Assembly: GCF_947242115.1 (NCBI RefSeq)
Contig: NC_074713.1
Coordinates: forward strand, 25,199,378-25,263,377
DNA from: Biomphalaria glabrata
Lineage: Eukaryota > Mollusca > Gastropoda > Planorbidae
Length of the DNA stretch: 64,000 bases
Direction: 5' to 3'
Below, piece by piece: positions 1 to 11,181 of this stretch (the first letter of the stretch is position 1; each line of letters opens with the position of its first letter). Below the pieces are notes generated by a model. It did not search any database and was not told the DNA's origin. It saw only the letters and a list, made by a program, of their open reading frames with translations. Position numbers and translations under genes: made by a program.

Positions 1-490
1 CTATCAGTATTTCAGACCACTCTTCTTCAGGCATATTAAATGTAGACATTTTTGCCTCATATCTTTTCAGGAAATCACCAATGTCATCCTTCTGTTCATC
101 AAAACTTTGTATTTTTCTCTTTAGCCATGTTTGTGAATTAGGGTTGTCTCTTTGAGTGGTATAATTATTTGAGTTATTTGTGTTATTTCCTTGTTCAGTT
201 TGGGCTCTGGCTTGTGCTGCATCCAATCTCATCTTCTCCATTTTAGCTTCATGTTCTCGGTCCTCTTTTTGCTTCTCATATTCTTCCTTTCTGATCCTAT
301 CTTGTCTCTCTATCTCTTGTCTTTGACGTTCTTCTTGTCTTTCTATCTCTTGTCTTTGACGTTCCGTTTCTTCCTTCACCACTTGCTGTACATAAGCTGC
401 TAAGTCCTTTCCTTTTAACTCCATGGCCTTTCCATCCTGCATAGCTGTTTCCTTAACCTCCTTAAGGTCCACATATGATGATGTAGCCAT
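1..490 (-). mobile_element. Gag-like N-terminal region of an LTR retrotransposon, cut by window edge
   Basis: The minus strand is open from an ATG at 490 to the left edge, about 163 codons. The product begins MATSSYVDLKEV, then has a long charged coiled-coil stretch with a repeated E-R-Q-R-Q-E-I-E-R-Q pattern, an Asn/Thr-rich linker, and a segment (QTWLKRKI...DFLKRYEAKM) of the kind seen at the start of the folded domain of metazoan Ty3/gypsy-like Gag proteins. No protease or polymerase part is visible because the element leaves the window. A primer-binding-like site on the same strand near 2771-2784 could belong to it, but that implies a leader of about 2.3 kb, so the link is uncertain. Family assignment is by appearance only; age is unknown. 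Confidence 0.55.
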
Positions 491-1817
491 TGTGTTTTAT
501 ATTTTATATATATTTTTACTTGGCCTATATTAGTTATGGCTATACTTTAAACTTATTTTATATTTAAGTTTTTCCACACTTTTATACAAATTTTAAATGG
601 TATGTCTCTATCTATAGATTTAGTAAATGTATAAATCTAGTCTGAGTTATTATGGTTATATTCAAATCTGTATATTGGATCTAGTATCACACAAATTTAA
701 ATCCAGTATATTATAGTATGTATAATATTACCATTTAGATCTAGTTATCAAGAGCACTATGACTATTAGATCTAGTATGACCAACTATGATCAATTTTAA
801 AATCTGGTATGACTGAAATGTCTAGAGTAAATTCAAAGACTGTCTAGAGTCTAGATCTAGAGTAGATTATGGTTCTATTTAACCATATAAAACAGATACG
901 TTCATAAAATGTCAAATATATCTTCAACAAGATATATATATCTAGAATGTACTACCTTCATTCATCTTCAACTTAATAATATTTCAAAGTAGAGTCTAGA
1001 TAATTAAATTGTACCAAAGAGATGTACAAAATTTGCAGATCTATATTTAGCCAGACGACAGTGTTTGACTACATAGCCAGTTTCGGCATTATTCTCATGG
1101 CAAAATCATAATTGATTTTAACCGCTCAAACTAAAATTATTTTAGTCTGATTCACAGTAAAAGAATCCTACCCGCACTTTCTATCATTAAGTGAAAAAAA
1201 AAAAAATACAGATCTAATTAAATTAATAAAAATAAATAATTTAAAATAATATAAACAAATGAAATAATTAAATGAGACTATCACTATGGGTTGGGATGTG
1301 ACAATATGGCACACAATGATAACGTCACGAAGTAACCAGGCAACAACGGATATGACGTTTACACAAACAAAACAAATTACAATCCTAAACGTATAATATA
1401 GCTTTTCATCTAAATTACGTCTTCTACCCCGACGGGTTTTAAGGCGCACCACCTGATTTTACTCAGGCTAACGTACCAAATTTAGACAAAATCTATTTCT
1501 AAGGGCAATCTAAACATATACTAATAAGAAAAATGGCACTTAGCTTTTGATAAGAAAGATCCCTTTGTTCGGACTCCCGAATATGCTAGATCACAACAAA
1601 TTCCACTGCCTCTCTTCCAGTTCTGACTCTGTTCTCCGGTGCTACCAGTATCCCACGTAATGCCACAGATGTCCTGATATGCCACAGCAAAATGTTCCAG
1701 TTTCTTTGACGACTGTTGATGACTGTATGTGTAGTTCCGACGACCTTGTGTACACAGTTACTGACGAATAAGTTAACGGTTCTTCTGGCGATGACTTGAC
1801 TTGTGTAGATGACTACT
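491..1817. other. AT-rich stretch without a supported gene
   Basis: From about 600 to 1000 the DNA is full of TCTAGA/CTAGAT words of the kind that recur across this window, and 1190-1270 is A/T-only low complexity. Minus-strand open frames at 1168-1452 and 1586-1843 have no recognisable domain. If the Gag-like frame at 1-490 and the primer-binding-like site near 2780 are one element, this stretch would be its leader. Confidence 0.4.
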
Positions 1818-1995
1818 GACAAATAACAGTCTCTTGACGGCAACTTGATCTGGACGACTGACGAATAACGAATTTCTTGACGATGACTTGATCTGGGCTG
1901 ACGAATAACGACTTTCTTGACGATGACTTGATCTGGGCTGACGAATAACGACTTTCTTGACGATGACTTGATCTGGGCTGACGAATAACGGTTCT
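1818..1995. repeat. 40-bp minisatellite, about 4 copies
   Basis: Three near-identical 40-bp units (1861-1900, 1901-1940, 1941-1980) contain GACGAATAACG and CGATGACTTGATCTGGGCT. A more diverged copy precedes them from about 1818 and a partial copy follows. The units sit upstream of the minus-strand Gag-like frame. Confidence 0.85.
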
Positions 1996-2764
1996 CTAAA
2001 ATAGTTCACTGCCTCTGCTGCTACTCTGGTAGTACGACGAAGTTTGCTGTTGTACTCTGCTTCACTAGACCAACTGTCCAATGTAGACTAGGTGAAACCA
2101 AGGTCACCTCCGACGACGTTCCGTTAGACGATTAACGGTTTTCAACGAAATTAAGTGGATGTAGCTGTTTCCACAACTTCACTGCTAACAAGTCTAGATA
2201 TGGTCTAGACCGACGAATACTAGATATATCAATGTTCAGTACTGATAAAGATTACTTCACTAACCTTCCAAAGGTTAAACACAGTGACCGTTATAAACGT
2301 GGCAAGCAACCGGTTCAATGAGCAAACTGCTCCACAAGAATCTCTCCAAGGGTAAGACGACAGAGCGATTTCGATTTAGTTAGCTACCAAACTTGTAGTA
2401 CTCACAATACTTCTGACAGCGGGCAAACTGTCCTTCTCGAAACTGACGAGGTAAAACTTGATACTCAATGTGGCTCCTACGACGAAGAAAAAAATATGTC
2501 CAACAGGTTCACTAACGATCTCTCACCCGTTATGAATGAACGGTTTCTCTGGTTGTAGGTCGGTTCAGCATATGAAGATCAGGCGTTGCGATGATTACGG
2601 TCCTGACGAAGGTCACCCTGAGTTAACGGCTCGTTGAACGTGCGATCAAACAGACGACGACTGTATGTAGATCTAGAACAAAGTCACCCTGCGATACTGC
2701 TGTGTTCAGCCGTACTCCGATGAAATCTTATATCTTCGAGTGCACGACCCTCACCTGAGTAAAC

Positions 2765-2785
2765 GTTCTGCTTCGGGGTCGCCAC
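2765..2785 (-). mobile_element. Primer-binding-like site and LTR edge (LTR element, minus orientation)
   Basis: Read on the minus strand, a segment ending ...CATCACA is followed after one base by TGGCGACCCCGAAG (2784-2771). A TG/CA LTR edge beside a TGGCGA-type tRNA-complementary site is the usual arrangement at the junction of the 5' LTR and leader in Ty3/gypsy-like elements. The LTR would extend to higher coordinates from 2786; I could not find its outer edge with confidence. Which tRNA is matched was not determined. Confidence 0.45.
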
Positions 2786-3753
2786 TGTGATGTTGCTAGT
2801 TCAGGCTGTCTTGAAGTCAACCAATTACTCTGCAATCGTTTGGGTGTAATTGTTCGGGTGTATTACGTGTAGTTGACCAACAACACAAACAAGAACTGGC
2901 ACATCAATTGTAACAGGTGAAGAGATGTAGTCAACGATGATGAACAAGTTAATATATATTTATTATGATAAAAGGCCACAGTAGAAGTCTCTGTCACTAA
3001 ACACGTCGTTACCCTGGAGTGTTCTATCGCTAACTGATTTTCCGGTCTCTAACCCAACATATCCCAAACGTCACTAGTCCCGTTCAATATGCGTCTACTA
3101 TGGTGCGTCGCTAAATAACTAAAATAACTAACCTATATAAATAAGGTGTCTAACACTTTACATACTTGGTTACCGAGAATCTAAAAAACTGCCATCTGCT
3201 TTGGAAAAGCAGAACAAAAATACAGGAACTTATCTAAAATTGGACATGCACTGTCCCGAAACGTCGTTTTTAGCTCCAAACATAAAAACAAATTAATTAT
3301 AAACAAAAAAAGCGACGTGTTTCTTAAAGGAGAATTCGATGAGCTGTGCCTAATATAAGAAGCTACTATAATTCTAAGACGATAGATCTACTTTTTACTT
3401 TAACACATGAACATACAAAATAAAGTCCATTCATTTCATATTTTAATCAAATTAACCTTCAAATTTTGTGTTTCTAAAGCATTTTTACATAGTTTACATA
3501 CATTCGTTCACTATAGCTACTAAATACATTTTAATAGTCCCATTCATGTGTCGCGCGCACCTAACATGCGCTATGTAAACACACTATGATTGGACAGGCT
3601 ACATCAGGCTCTATATGGGGGATATTAAATATACTAACATACAATAATTAATAAGCTTCTTGAGCCCTTGAATTCACTCTTACAATAGTAGATGTACATC
3701 TATTATAATATTATCTAGACTCTAGAACTAGATCTAAATATATGTAGGCCTAC
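2786..3753. other. Stretch between LTR edge and solo LTR
   Basis: No gene is recognisable here. A minus-strand AATAAA lies near 2953-2958, where a polyadenylation signal of the minus-oriented LTR beginning at 2786 could be. The rest is AT-rich sequence with TCTAGA words near 3715-3740. Confidence 0.3.
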
Positions 3754-5845
3754 TGTGACAAGTCAAAAACTCGCTGTCAGAGTCACTCAAATTTATCACA
3801 GCATTAATTATTATTTATCTTTATTTATTTATTTTATTTTAATTATTTCCCCACCCTACCCCCAAATTCTTCACCCGCACCACCTTTTCCGCTCCAGGCT
3901 AGACTTAGTTGACCACATTGGAGATAGCTAGGCCACATCTTTCGATTTATCTGCCCTTGATCGGGGAAAGATAATCACACTATCTCTTTTGTCTTATCCG
4001 CCGGATGTCTGACTGATGGACGCAGTTGACACCACCTTGAGGGGAATGCGAGTCAGTCTTTCTTTCTTCCCGCCTCTCTCCCACGACTCTCTTTGATCTA
4101 GGAGATCACGAGGACCAACACACCAATTGATCTTTCCAATGTGCGAATCCCACCTCGAGTCAAATTCACCCACGTGTAAGATAATGCTGAGCCTAGGACA
4201 TTTCCTGTTTCCGCCCGCATTTTCCAGGCCTATATAAAGTAGATCCAAATAAAGCCAGACTCTCTTTCATTTCTCATTCTATCGCTGAGCAATCGAGTCT
4301 GGACTACTTCATTTATTCTCCCTCCTAGAGGTGGTAAGCCGAACTTAATCACAAGTTCCATCTTTATTACTTTGTGAATATTCCTCATTGGATACTATCA
4401 TGTGTATTTTAGTATCTCATTTATATTTAATTAGTGCATTGTGTATTTCTCACTGGCGTAAGTAGAAAACATAAACATGTCCTATGTATTTATTTATGTA
4501 TTGCATTAATCTATTAATGCTACGTTGCTCAATTGATCATTGATGCAACCATGTATATATTGGTACATCCATTTTATTTCCTTTATCTCGGTCGACCGCC
4601 TTGATAATTTTACTAGCGCACTAATCCTGCGTCTAGAAAAGAGTTATGAATTATCTCCCCTTTACTCATTTTACTCTAATGAGAGTTGCGCCGCTTGAAC
4701 GGACACCCTCTCCATTCAAGCGCGCTCCATTGTTCTCGACCCACAGTCATATGTAAACAAACCGTCTTGGTCGCTGACCACCGCCCAATTTACCCCCCCC
4801 CCCCTTCTCTTTCTCTATCCACCGGTGTTGTTTATTTGAGATTATTATTTCCCCTTCTATGTACATTTTTATATTATTATTTCCCCTTTTTATGTACGTT
4901 TGTATATTGCTACTATCAGCCATCTATTTTTCCAAATCCCATTTGTCATCATCTCCCCTTTTGTGCTCAAAAGCAATTTTACCAATCTGACGAATGCACC
5001 TCAGTAGAGGGCATCGATAAGATGTATGAGAGACATGTCCTAACTTGTCTTTACTTATCCGCAGCCTCCCACAGGTGTCTGCCTATTTATTTGCTATCGA
5101 GAATCACCTACTGCCTATTTGCCGCTTAGTGTCTACTCGACACTACTCAACTATTTGCCATTTGCTGTTCAGTGTCTACACGACACTACTCAACTCTACT
5201 ACTTGGCGCTATCGGCATTGCCCGCCTATTCGACAGCCCACCTGTCTTATTAGGTGTGACGTCCCTATGGACTCAGGTCTGTGCGAGACGTCATAGCTAC
5301 GCCAACCCTCTGCAACTCACTGGACATATCCTGTCAACTACGCTGCCCACGGCAGATCAGCTCTGCCCGCAGTAACCTTGGGCCCACGGTAGCCGGCCAC
5401 CCGCCCTATTTGCCCACTACAGATATTAGAACTTGGGATTGAGACTCCACAAGAACTATATCTCCGGCGTCCCTCTATCCGCTAGAGCGCCACCTACAGC
5501 TGCAGAACCTCAAGCCAGGACACAGCCAGCTGCGACATCAACAGGAAAACCAACTAAGTCAGAGGACAAAGTGACATACTCTCTTATTCGGTGCAAGAGT
5601 GATGATTAAATCTAGTAATATTTAGAGATAGATGCAAATCCTCCCCCTTTTTATTCTTATATGTATATTTATGTAAATAAATATTCTTCATTTTTAACTT
5701 TTGTATCTATCTTTCATTGCTTGTCTCGTTGCGTGCCTGCTCCCGATACATATGCTGATAGGTTGGTGTGTGATAGCTTTAAAAATAATCATCCCCTAGA
5801 CATTAAACGCGCCAAACACACGTCACATTTCCCCACCTGTCACAC
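3754..5845 (+). mobile_element. Solo LTR, 2.09 kb, with 5-bp target duplication
   Basis: The segment begins TGTGACA (3754-3760) and ends TGTCACA (5839-5845), a perfect 7-bp terminal inverted repeat of TG...CA type. It is flanked on both sides by the same five bases, CCTAC (3749-3753 and 5846-5850). A 5-bp duplication with TG/CA ends is the signature of LTR retrotransposon integration, and a single LTR with duplications on both sides indicates loss of the internal part by LTR-LTR recombination. Inside are a TATA box (TATATAAAG, 4231-4239) and an AATAAA near 5677, suggesting plus orientation and an R region of about 1.4 kb. Superfamily (Ty3/gypsy or BEL) cannot be told from this copy. Open frames in it look incidental. 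Confidence 0.8.
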
Positions 5846-6285
5846 CTACAAGTAAATGTTTTTATTAAAAAAATGGATTTAGGTCGATTAGCTATTTTGA
5901 TAGCTCCATTCATACTATTTTTACATTCACTCATATGCTTTACTTATAACATTATTATTTTGTTTAATTGTTTCCAAAACATTTTCAGTGACTATATCTA
6001 CAGGGATACGCAAATTAAGACCTGCGGGCCGTGGGTAATATATGGCTAGTACTTAAGATAAAAATAATTATAATTTATTTATAATTTATACTTATATGAT
6101 AATATATATATAATATAGATCTAGATTCTAGTATGATATATATAATATATAGTCAATATAGTCATAACACTAATCATAGTCTAGACATCAATGACATGAA
6201 GTTGATGAAGACATGATAGATCTACATACTTGTAATGATACTATAACCTATGACTAAATCTACAAGTTAGAGTCTAGATTCTAGC
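5846..6285. other. AT-rich spacer
   Basis: No gene is seen. From 6060 on the sequence is very AT-rich with TATATAATATAGA and TCTAGA words typical of spacers in this window. Confidence 0.4.
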
Positions 6286-6975
6286 CAGTGTTTCCCAAAC
6301 TTTTGACAAATGTATCCCCCTTTAGCCCTTTATAATTTTTGTAATTTTAAGACTCCATCTGAAGCTGATTCCAACAATTGTTCTCAATCCACACTTGACA
6401 TAGCTTCTAGTATGGATGTTGTGTTCATTTTAAATGTAAATTTTAAATTCAATATGACCTGTTTAAATCAATCAAATATTTTTTTTTCCAGTTTATTTGC
6501 AAACTGTCCAAATGCTGTGTTTCAAATTTCAGAGTGTTAGCATCAATTGTAGTTGCAGAACTTGTTAAAAACATATGAAGAGAGGGAAACAAGTCTACTT
6601 CTCCATTACCAACTCTTTTTTTTTGCCATAAATTTAGTTTTGTGATGGCAGCATTCTCTTTATCTTGATTGTGAAACAATGAATTTTTCTTTGCCTTGTA
6701 GCAATAAGCTAAGGCAATTTAAAACAGAGAAAATATCTGCTAAATATGCTAGTCTTCAAAGCCATTTTCAGTCGTGCAAACCATTTCTCAACCCAGTTCT
6801 ATTAAAAGAAAACATTGAAGCATATGTGTATGTTCAAATGATTGATTTAGAATTTTTCCACGAGATAGCCAATGAACATCAGTATGCAAAAGAAGCTTTG
6901 TATGACTGCTTCCCATTTCTTCATATAATTGTGAAAAAAAAGGACGGTTTTTAATGTAGTTAACTATTTTCACAC
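6286..6975 (-). mobile_element. hAT transposon remnant (ZBED5-like transposase pieces)
   Basis: Minus-strand translations match the C-terminal half of hAT transposases of the ZBED5/EPM2AIP1-like group. They are KIVNYIKNRP...EEMGSSHTKLLLHTDVHWLSRGKIL (about 6973-6845), then AYLADIFSVLN...LLLQGKEKFIVSQS (about 6760-6670), then KLNLWQKKRVGNGEVDLFPSL (about 6640-6570). They are in different frames with stops, so the gene is dead. The left edge CAGTGTTTCCCAAAC at 6286 is a typical hAT terminal repeat; I found no matching right end, so the element looks truncated near 7000. DNA from here to 7587 shows no gene. Confidence 0.75.
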
Positions 6976-7587
6976 TTTCACCCAGAACTTTCTATAGATC
7001 AGTGGGCAGAGAGAGTGACAATATGTGCCCATTCTGACCTTTTTAAATCACACTTATATGGAAACAACATGTTTATTTTAAGATACATAATGAATGACCT
7101 TCCACTCCACATGATGAAGCTTTAAAATAATTTTCTATTGCAATTTTTATTGTTACTTCAAAAACTATAAATCTCTTACTATTAAGTATTCAATTAGTTA
7201 GCTTATTTTGAACGTATGCCTTGTTTATGACAATTGTCTGATAAATTATTGATGATTATGATATATCGACTATCTGACACTATGACTATGGACTAAGGTA
7301 TCTAGATCTATGAATCTAGAAGCCAAATAGCTTAATATAGATCTATCTAGATCATCCCACTGGCAATACCTCTGATTTCTAAACTAAATAGAAACTCTAA
7401 TATCACTGAAAAAGTCTGTTAGTATTACCATGAGGAAGCTTACTTTCTAAATAGCGATGATTAAATAGCCAAAATGTAGACTAGATCTAGATTGCTTTTA
7501 TTAATATTTTAAATTAGCATAAAGTAAAAAATATATATCATATTTTTATTAAAAGTAGACAAATTTAAAAGAGTCCATACATATATC

Positions 7588-7850
7588 TGGGGGCATGGTG
7601 GCTGAGTGGTTAAGCGCTTGGGTTCTGGTTCTCAGTGAAGACTGGAACTTGGAATTACTGTTTTTTTAGGGCGCCCCTCGGTCTACCCAACTCTAATGGG
7701 TACCTGACTTTAGTTTGGGAAAGTAAAGGCGGTTGTTTGTTGTGCTTGCCACATGACACCCTGCTTGTTAACTGTGGGCCAAAGAAACAGATGATCTTAA
7801 CATCATCTGCTCTATAGATCGCAGGTGTGAAAGGGGAACTTTACTTTATA
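7588..7850 (+). mobile_element. tRNA-derived SINE, family 1 copy
   Basis: The head GGCATGGTGGCTGAGTGGTTAAGCGCTTGG is tRNA-like (A-box region). The body has GGCGCC..., ACTCTAATGGGTACCTGA, AAAGTAAAGGCGGTTG and CAGATGATCTTAACATCATCTGC, ending near AACTTTACTTTA. The same order of words is present at 19630-19840 and in reverse at 38975-39155 and 56745-57025, which defines a dispersed family. A short open frame across it is incidental. Confidence 0.8.
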
Positions 7851-8048
7851 CATATATTTAGAAATTATTGTACATACCTTTCTGATTCAACATAATTATA
7901 CTTTGTACTATTTTTAGTAAAACTTTTTTTTTTATTTAAAAGTGTTAAACTGTGTAATATTTTTTTTTATAGGTGACTTGTTATTGATGACACTGGAGTA
8001 GAAATTTTCATGTTTATAACAGCATCCAATAGCTGTTAATGTGAAAAA

Positions 8049-8327
8049 ATGTGGAACTTGATTTTCAGTGCTGCACGGACTTATGCCCCCTACATAACCT
8101 TGCCCATTGCAGCTGTAATAGGAGTAGTTGGTTACAATATAGAGTGGGTGCTACGGAAAGAAAAAAATACACCATTTAAGGCTAAGAGCATACAGGAAGA
8201 AAGAATTGAACGTACTCTGAAAGAATTGGAAATGATAGATCCTACAAAAATTGACTCGTTAAAGTCTAAAAAGGATATTCCTAAAACTGTTTTAGGAAGA
8301 AATGAAAATATTGGAAGAACTGCATAA
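8049..8327 (+). CDS. SMIM12: Small integral membrane protein 12-like
   Basis: This 92-residue single-exon frame begins MWNLIFSAARTYAPYITLP. It matches the SMIM12 family in length (about 92 residues) and pattern: MW start, RTYAPY before one membrane segment (about residues 14-33, ending in VGYNIEWVLR), then a charged tail with SIQEERIERTLKEL, DSLKSK and a final K-VL-RN block. SMIM12 is a conserved, poorly characterised single-pass protein. A pyrimidine tract and AG at 7971-7972 give an acceptor 76 bp upstream of the ATG, so the 5' UTR is probably split; its first exon was not located. No disruption is seen. The next gene (PLD-A) points toward it from the right. Confidence 0.9.
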   Translation: MWNLIFSAARTYAPYITLPIAAVIGVVGYNIEWVLRKEKNTPFKAKSIQEERIERTLKELEMIDPTKIDSLKSKKDIPKTVLGRNENIGRTA

Positions 8328-9424
8328 AAACTGATGTAAAATTTTTCATGATTACTAATGCTAGTATTTGTTTTTCATTTGAATTAAAAAATTGTATGAA
8401 GTTTTTACAGGAGAAAAAAAGTACTTTAAAAAAAATTGGTTGATAGTTGTAGAGGTTGTAATTAGTTTAAAAATGAATTTTTCTTAGGCCATTTACAATA
8501 TTAACCTCAAAATTTGATAAAATAGTTCAGGCTGTATCTCATAAACTCAGGAAGAAAAACAAAACATAGCCCAAGGATGTTAACACAGATCTTTATAGAT
8601 TTGAAGTGCTTGTTAATCTGTTATAGATAATTGCTTTCTTTATCATTCATTTAAACACTATTTACTTGATTTTGTTTGTTTGTAATGCATTGAAATGAAA
8701 TTATGAATAGATTACTTTAAATTTAAACTTTATGAACCAACATTTTATTTATACATGTAAATTTTAATGTTTTAATTTTTTTTGTATGCTAAGATTGATA
8801 ACAATTAAAATATTTGGCAGTCATATCAATTCAGATTATATATATATATATATACCAGTATTTTCAAGATCATGTTTTAATGCTCATCTGTTTTGATTAG
8901 TTTGTAGTATTACTTATGTTTTGTTTTAGTTTACAAAGATAGATTAAATTCAGGTTTTCATGGCATCTATGTTGAAACTGTGACATAATGTGATAACAAT
9001 AATGACCTATTTATGTGCGTGACTAGATTCCAAGACTATAATGAGGGTAGCTGTGTGGGCTGTAAGAAGTATATTTACCATTTTTACAACATTGATGTAT
9101 CGTTTATGTGTTAAATGTGTGCCTTACATTCTAGAGATATCGATAACTGTTTCTTTGTGTGTCATTTGAGAGATATCGATAACTGTTTCTTTGTGTGTCA
9201 TTTGAGAGATATCGATAACTGTTTCTTTGTGTGTCATTTGTGTTTTTTTTTTTATTAAGTATGAAAATGCCTTTTTTACTTTTAACAACTTACATTAGAT
9301 ATTGGCAATTTATCAGAATATAGTTACAATACAGTCTCTAAAGTATTGTTCTTTCTCTTGAAATAATTTTATCCTACAAAGAGAAATTAGGAATCATAGA
9401 AACATCAATCATTATGTTCTAGAT
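8328..9424. other. SMIM12 3' region and spacer
   Basis: This is an AT-rich region without an open frame of interest. It presumably holds the SMIM12 3' UTR, but no clear AATAAA close to the stop was identified. A (TA)n run lies near 8838-8854. Confidence 0.4.
9133..9240. repeat. 36-bp tandem repeat, 3 copies
   Basis: Three nearly perfect 36-bp units start at 9133, 9169 and 9205, each containing AGAGATATCGATAACTG followed by TTTCTTTGTGTGTCATTT. There is no coding role. Confidence 0.9.
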
Positions 9425-10811
9425 CAGGCTTTCCCAAAGTGAGGTATCCCATGAGGGTATAGGTAGAGTATGTAAGGGCTACAAGTTGCGCCTAATCAAC
9501 AATGCTGATTTATAATTTAAGAATACCCATTAATTAGGTTCAGTTTAGTTAATAACCTAACATAGAATGACACTAAGTTTTAGATCCATTTTTAGTGGCT
9601 CCCTAAAGGGGAATAGAGGCTATTAGTTTTGTGTGGTCTGTCTGTCCATCCATCCTTTTAGATCTCGTAAACTAGAAAAGATAGTGAAAATCCAATATCA
9701 TGATATTTTAGTTCTGATGCAACGGCTACTTTTCTGAAAGCAAAAAAATTTAATTTTTAAAATCTGCTATGCAAGCATTTTTTTCTTAAAAATACACCAT
9801 TTTTAATAGTAACCAACACCAGAGGCTATTTAGTAAGGGAGATGAGTATTTACCTATTTTTAACACACTTATGCAAATGGTTTTAGATTTTTTGTCAAAT
9901 AAATAATTTTTTATAAGTGGAACATATTTTAAAACAACAATTAATAAATAGTTTTTCATATTTTCGTGTGAACTGCAACAGAACAACAAAACTATAGATC
10001 ACCTAACTAAAGGGAATTAACTTTTTTTTTTTTTTGGTTTATTTACGGAAAGTTTTTTTTTTCTTGAGGCTTTGAATAAGAGATTGACCCCTTACAAAAC
10101 AATTAGATAATCATAATATGACATCAGTTAGGCCAGGTTCACATCTAACTTCACTTTCACCTATCCCTTGGTCTGCTGGACCATTGGAGCACCACACAAG
10201 ATCTGTCAACCTTCTTTCTTCATTCTTCTCTGTCATTTATGTTTGATAGAATTTCATTCTGATATTCTTTCTCAAAATATTGAAACCTCCCTTTTTACCT
10301 GCCTGAGTTGACCACGTCAGGGGCCGATTTTAAGTTTGTGTTTCCACACAAACTGTCTTTGTAACCTTGTTTATTTTTATATAAATTTTTACTAACTCAA
10401 ATCCTGTGTTATTTTCACATTTAAAGAATAAATTCTTTTAAGATCAGGAAATTGATAGGGATGTTACAATTTCCACAGACATGCCCCCTTTTTCAGCAAA
10501 AAATATTTTGTTTTAGTTTACCTTAAAAGCCCACAAAAATAAAAACACTAATTTTGATACCTAATTTAAAAGACTTAGAGTTTTTAATATAGCTATAATA
10601 ATAAAAATCTAAATAAATGTTATTTGTAGTATAATTTTTATTTACATTTTATAAAGAACAGTTATATCTGTTGTTTGTTATTATTTTGTATAAAATAAAA
10701 TATATTTTGATTGTTATTAAAATAAATCCATTTTCTTTTTGCAAGAGGGGTACTTAGCGTTAGGGAAATTTTAGAATTGGTACACCTATGTCATTTGTTT
10801 AGAAAACACTG
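9425..10811. mobile_element. Non-autonomous hAT element, 1.39 kb
   Basis: The left end CAGGCTTTCCCAAAG and the reverse complement of the right end, CAGTGTTTTCTAAAC, agree at 10 of 15 positions and fit hAT termini. The flanks are TTCTAGAT (9417-9424) and TTCTAGTT (10812-10819), an 8-bp target duplication with one change. No transposase frame is present. Internal parts near 9590-9700 (TCTGTCTGTCCATCC) and 10120-10240 look like other repeats, so it may be composite. Confidence 0.75.
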
Positions 10812-10996
10812 TTCTAGTTGGTTAAAATAACATTTTAACATTACCTAACCTGTGACCCTCATATTTGGTTACCTCATGTCTCAGTGGGCAAATAGTTATT
10901 TAATATTAAAAGTGCAACATTTATTGAAATTAAATAAATCAATTGAACAAAAAACAAGAAAATAAAACAACTCTATAACATGATTTTCTATAACAT

Positions 10997-11002
10997 TTTA
11001 TT
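10997..11002 (-). terminator. Candidate polyadenylation signal of PLD-A
   Basis: AATAAA on the minus strand, 180 bp past the PLD-A stop codon at 11182. It is the most plausible 3' end for that gene, and DNA beyond it is the hAT element. Confidence 0.5.
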
Positions 11003-11181
11003 AACATAATAATACACATTTGTTGATGTTAAGAAATAAAATGTAAACAACTAAATATTCTAGTTCAACTTTCTATAAGAAAATTGCAAAGACCAACTAA
11101 AATGAAAATCAGTCTGTGTGAAAAAGTAAGTAATGGAACTGGAAATTATTTGACAGATTAACGTACCAGTAAACAGTGTAT

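Noticed and set aside
4686-5375. Open frames of 147, 83 and 67 residues
   Set aside because: They lie inside the solo LTR, show no domain and have low-complexity composition.
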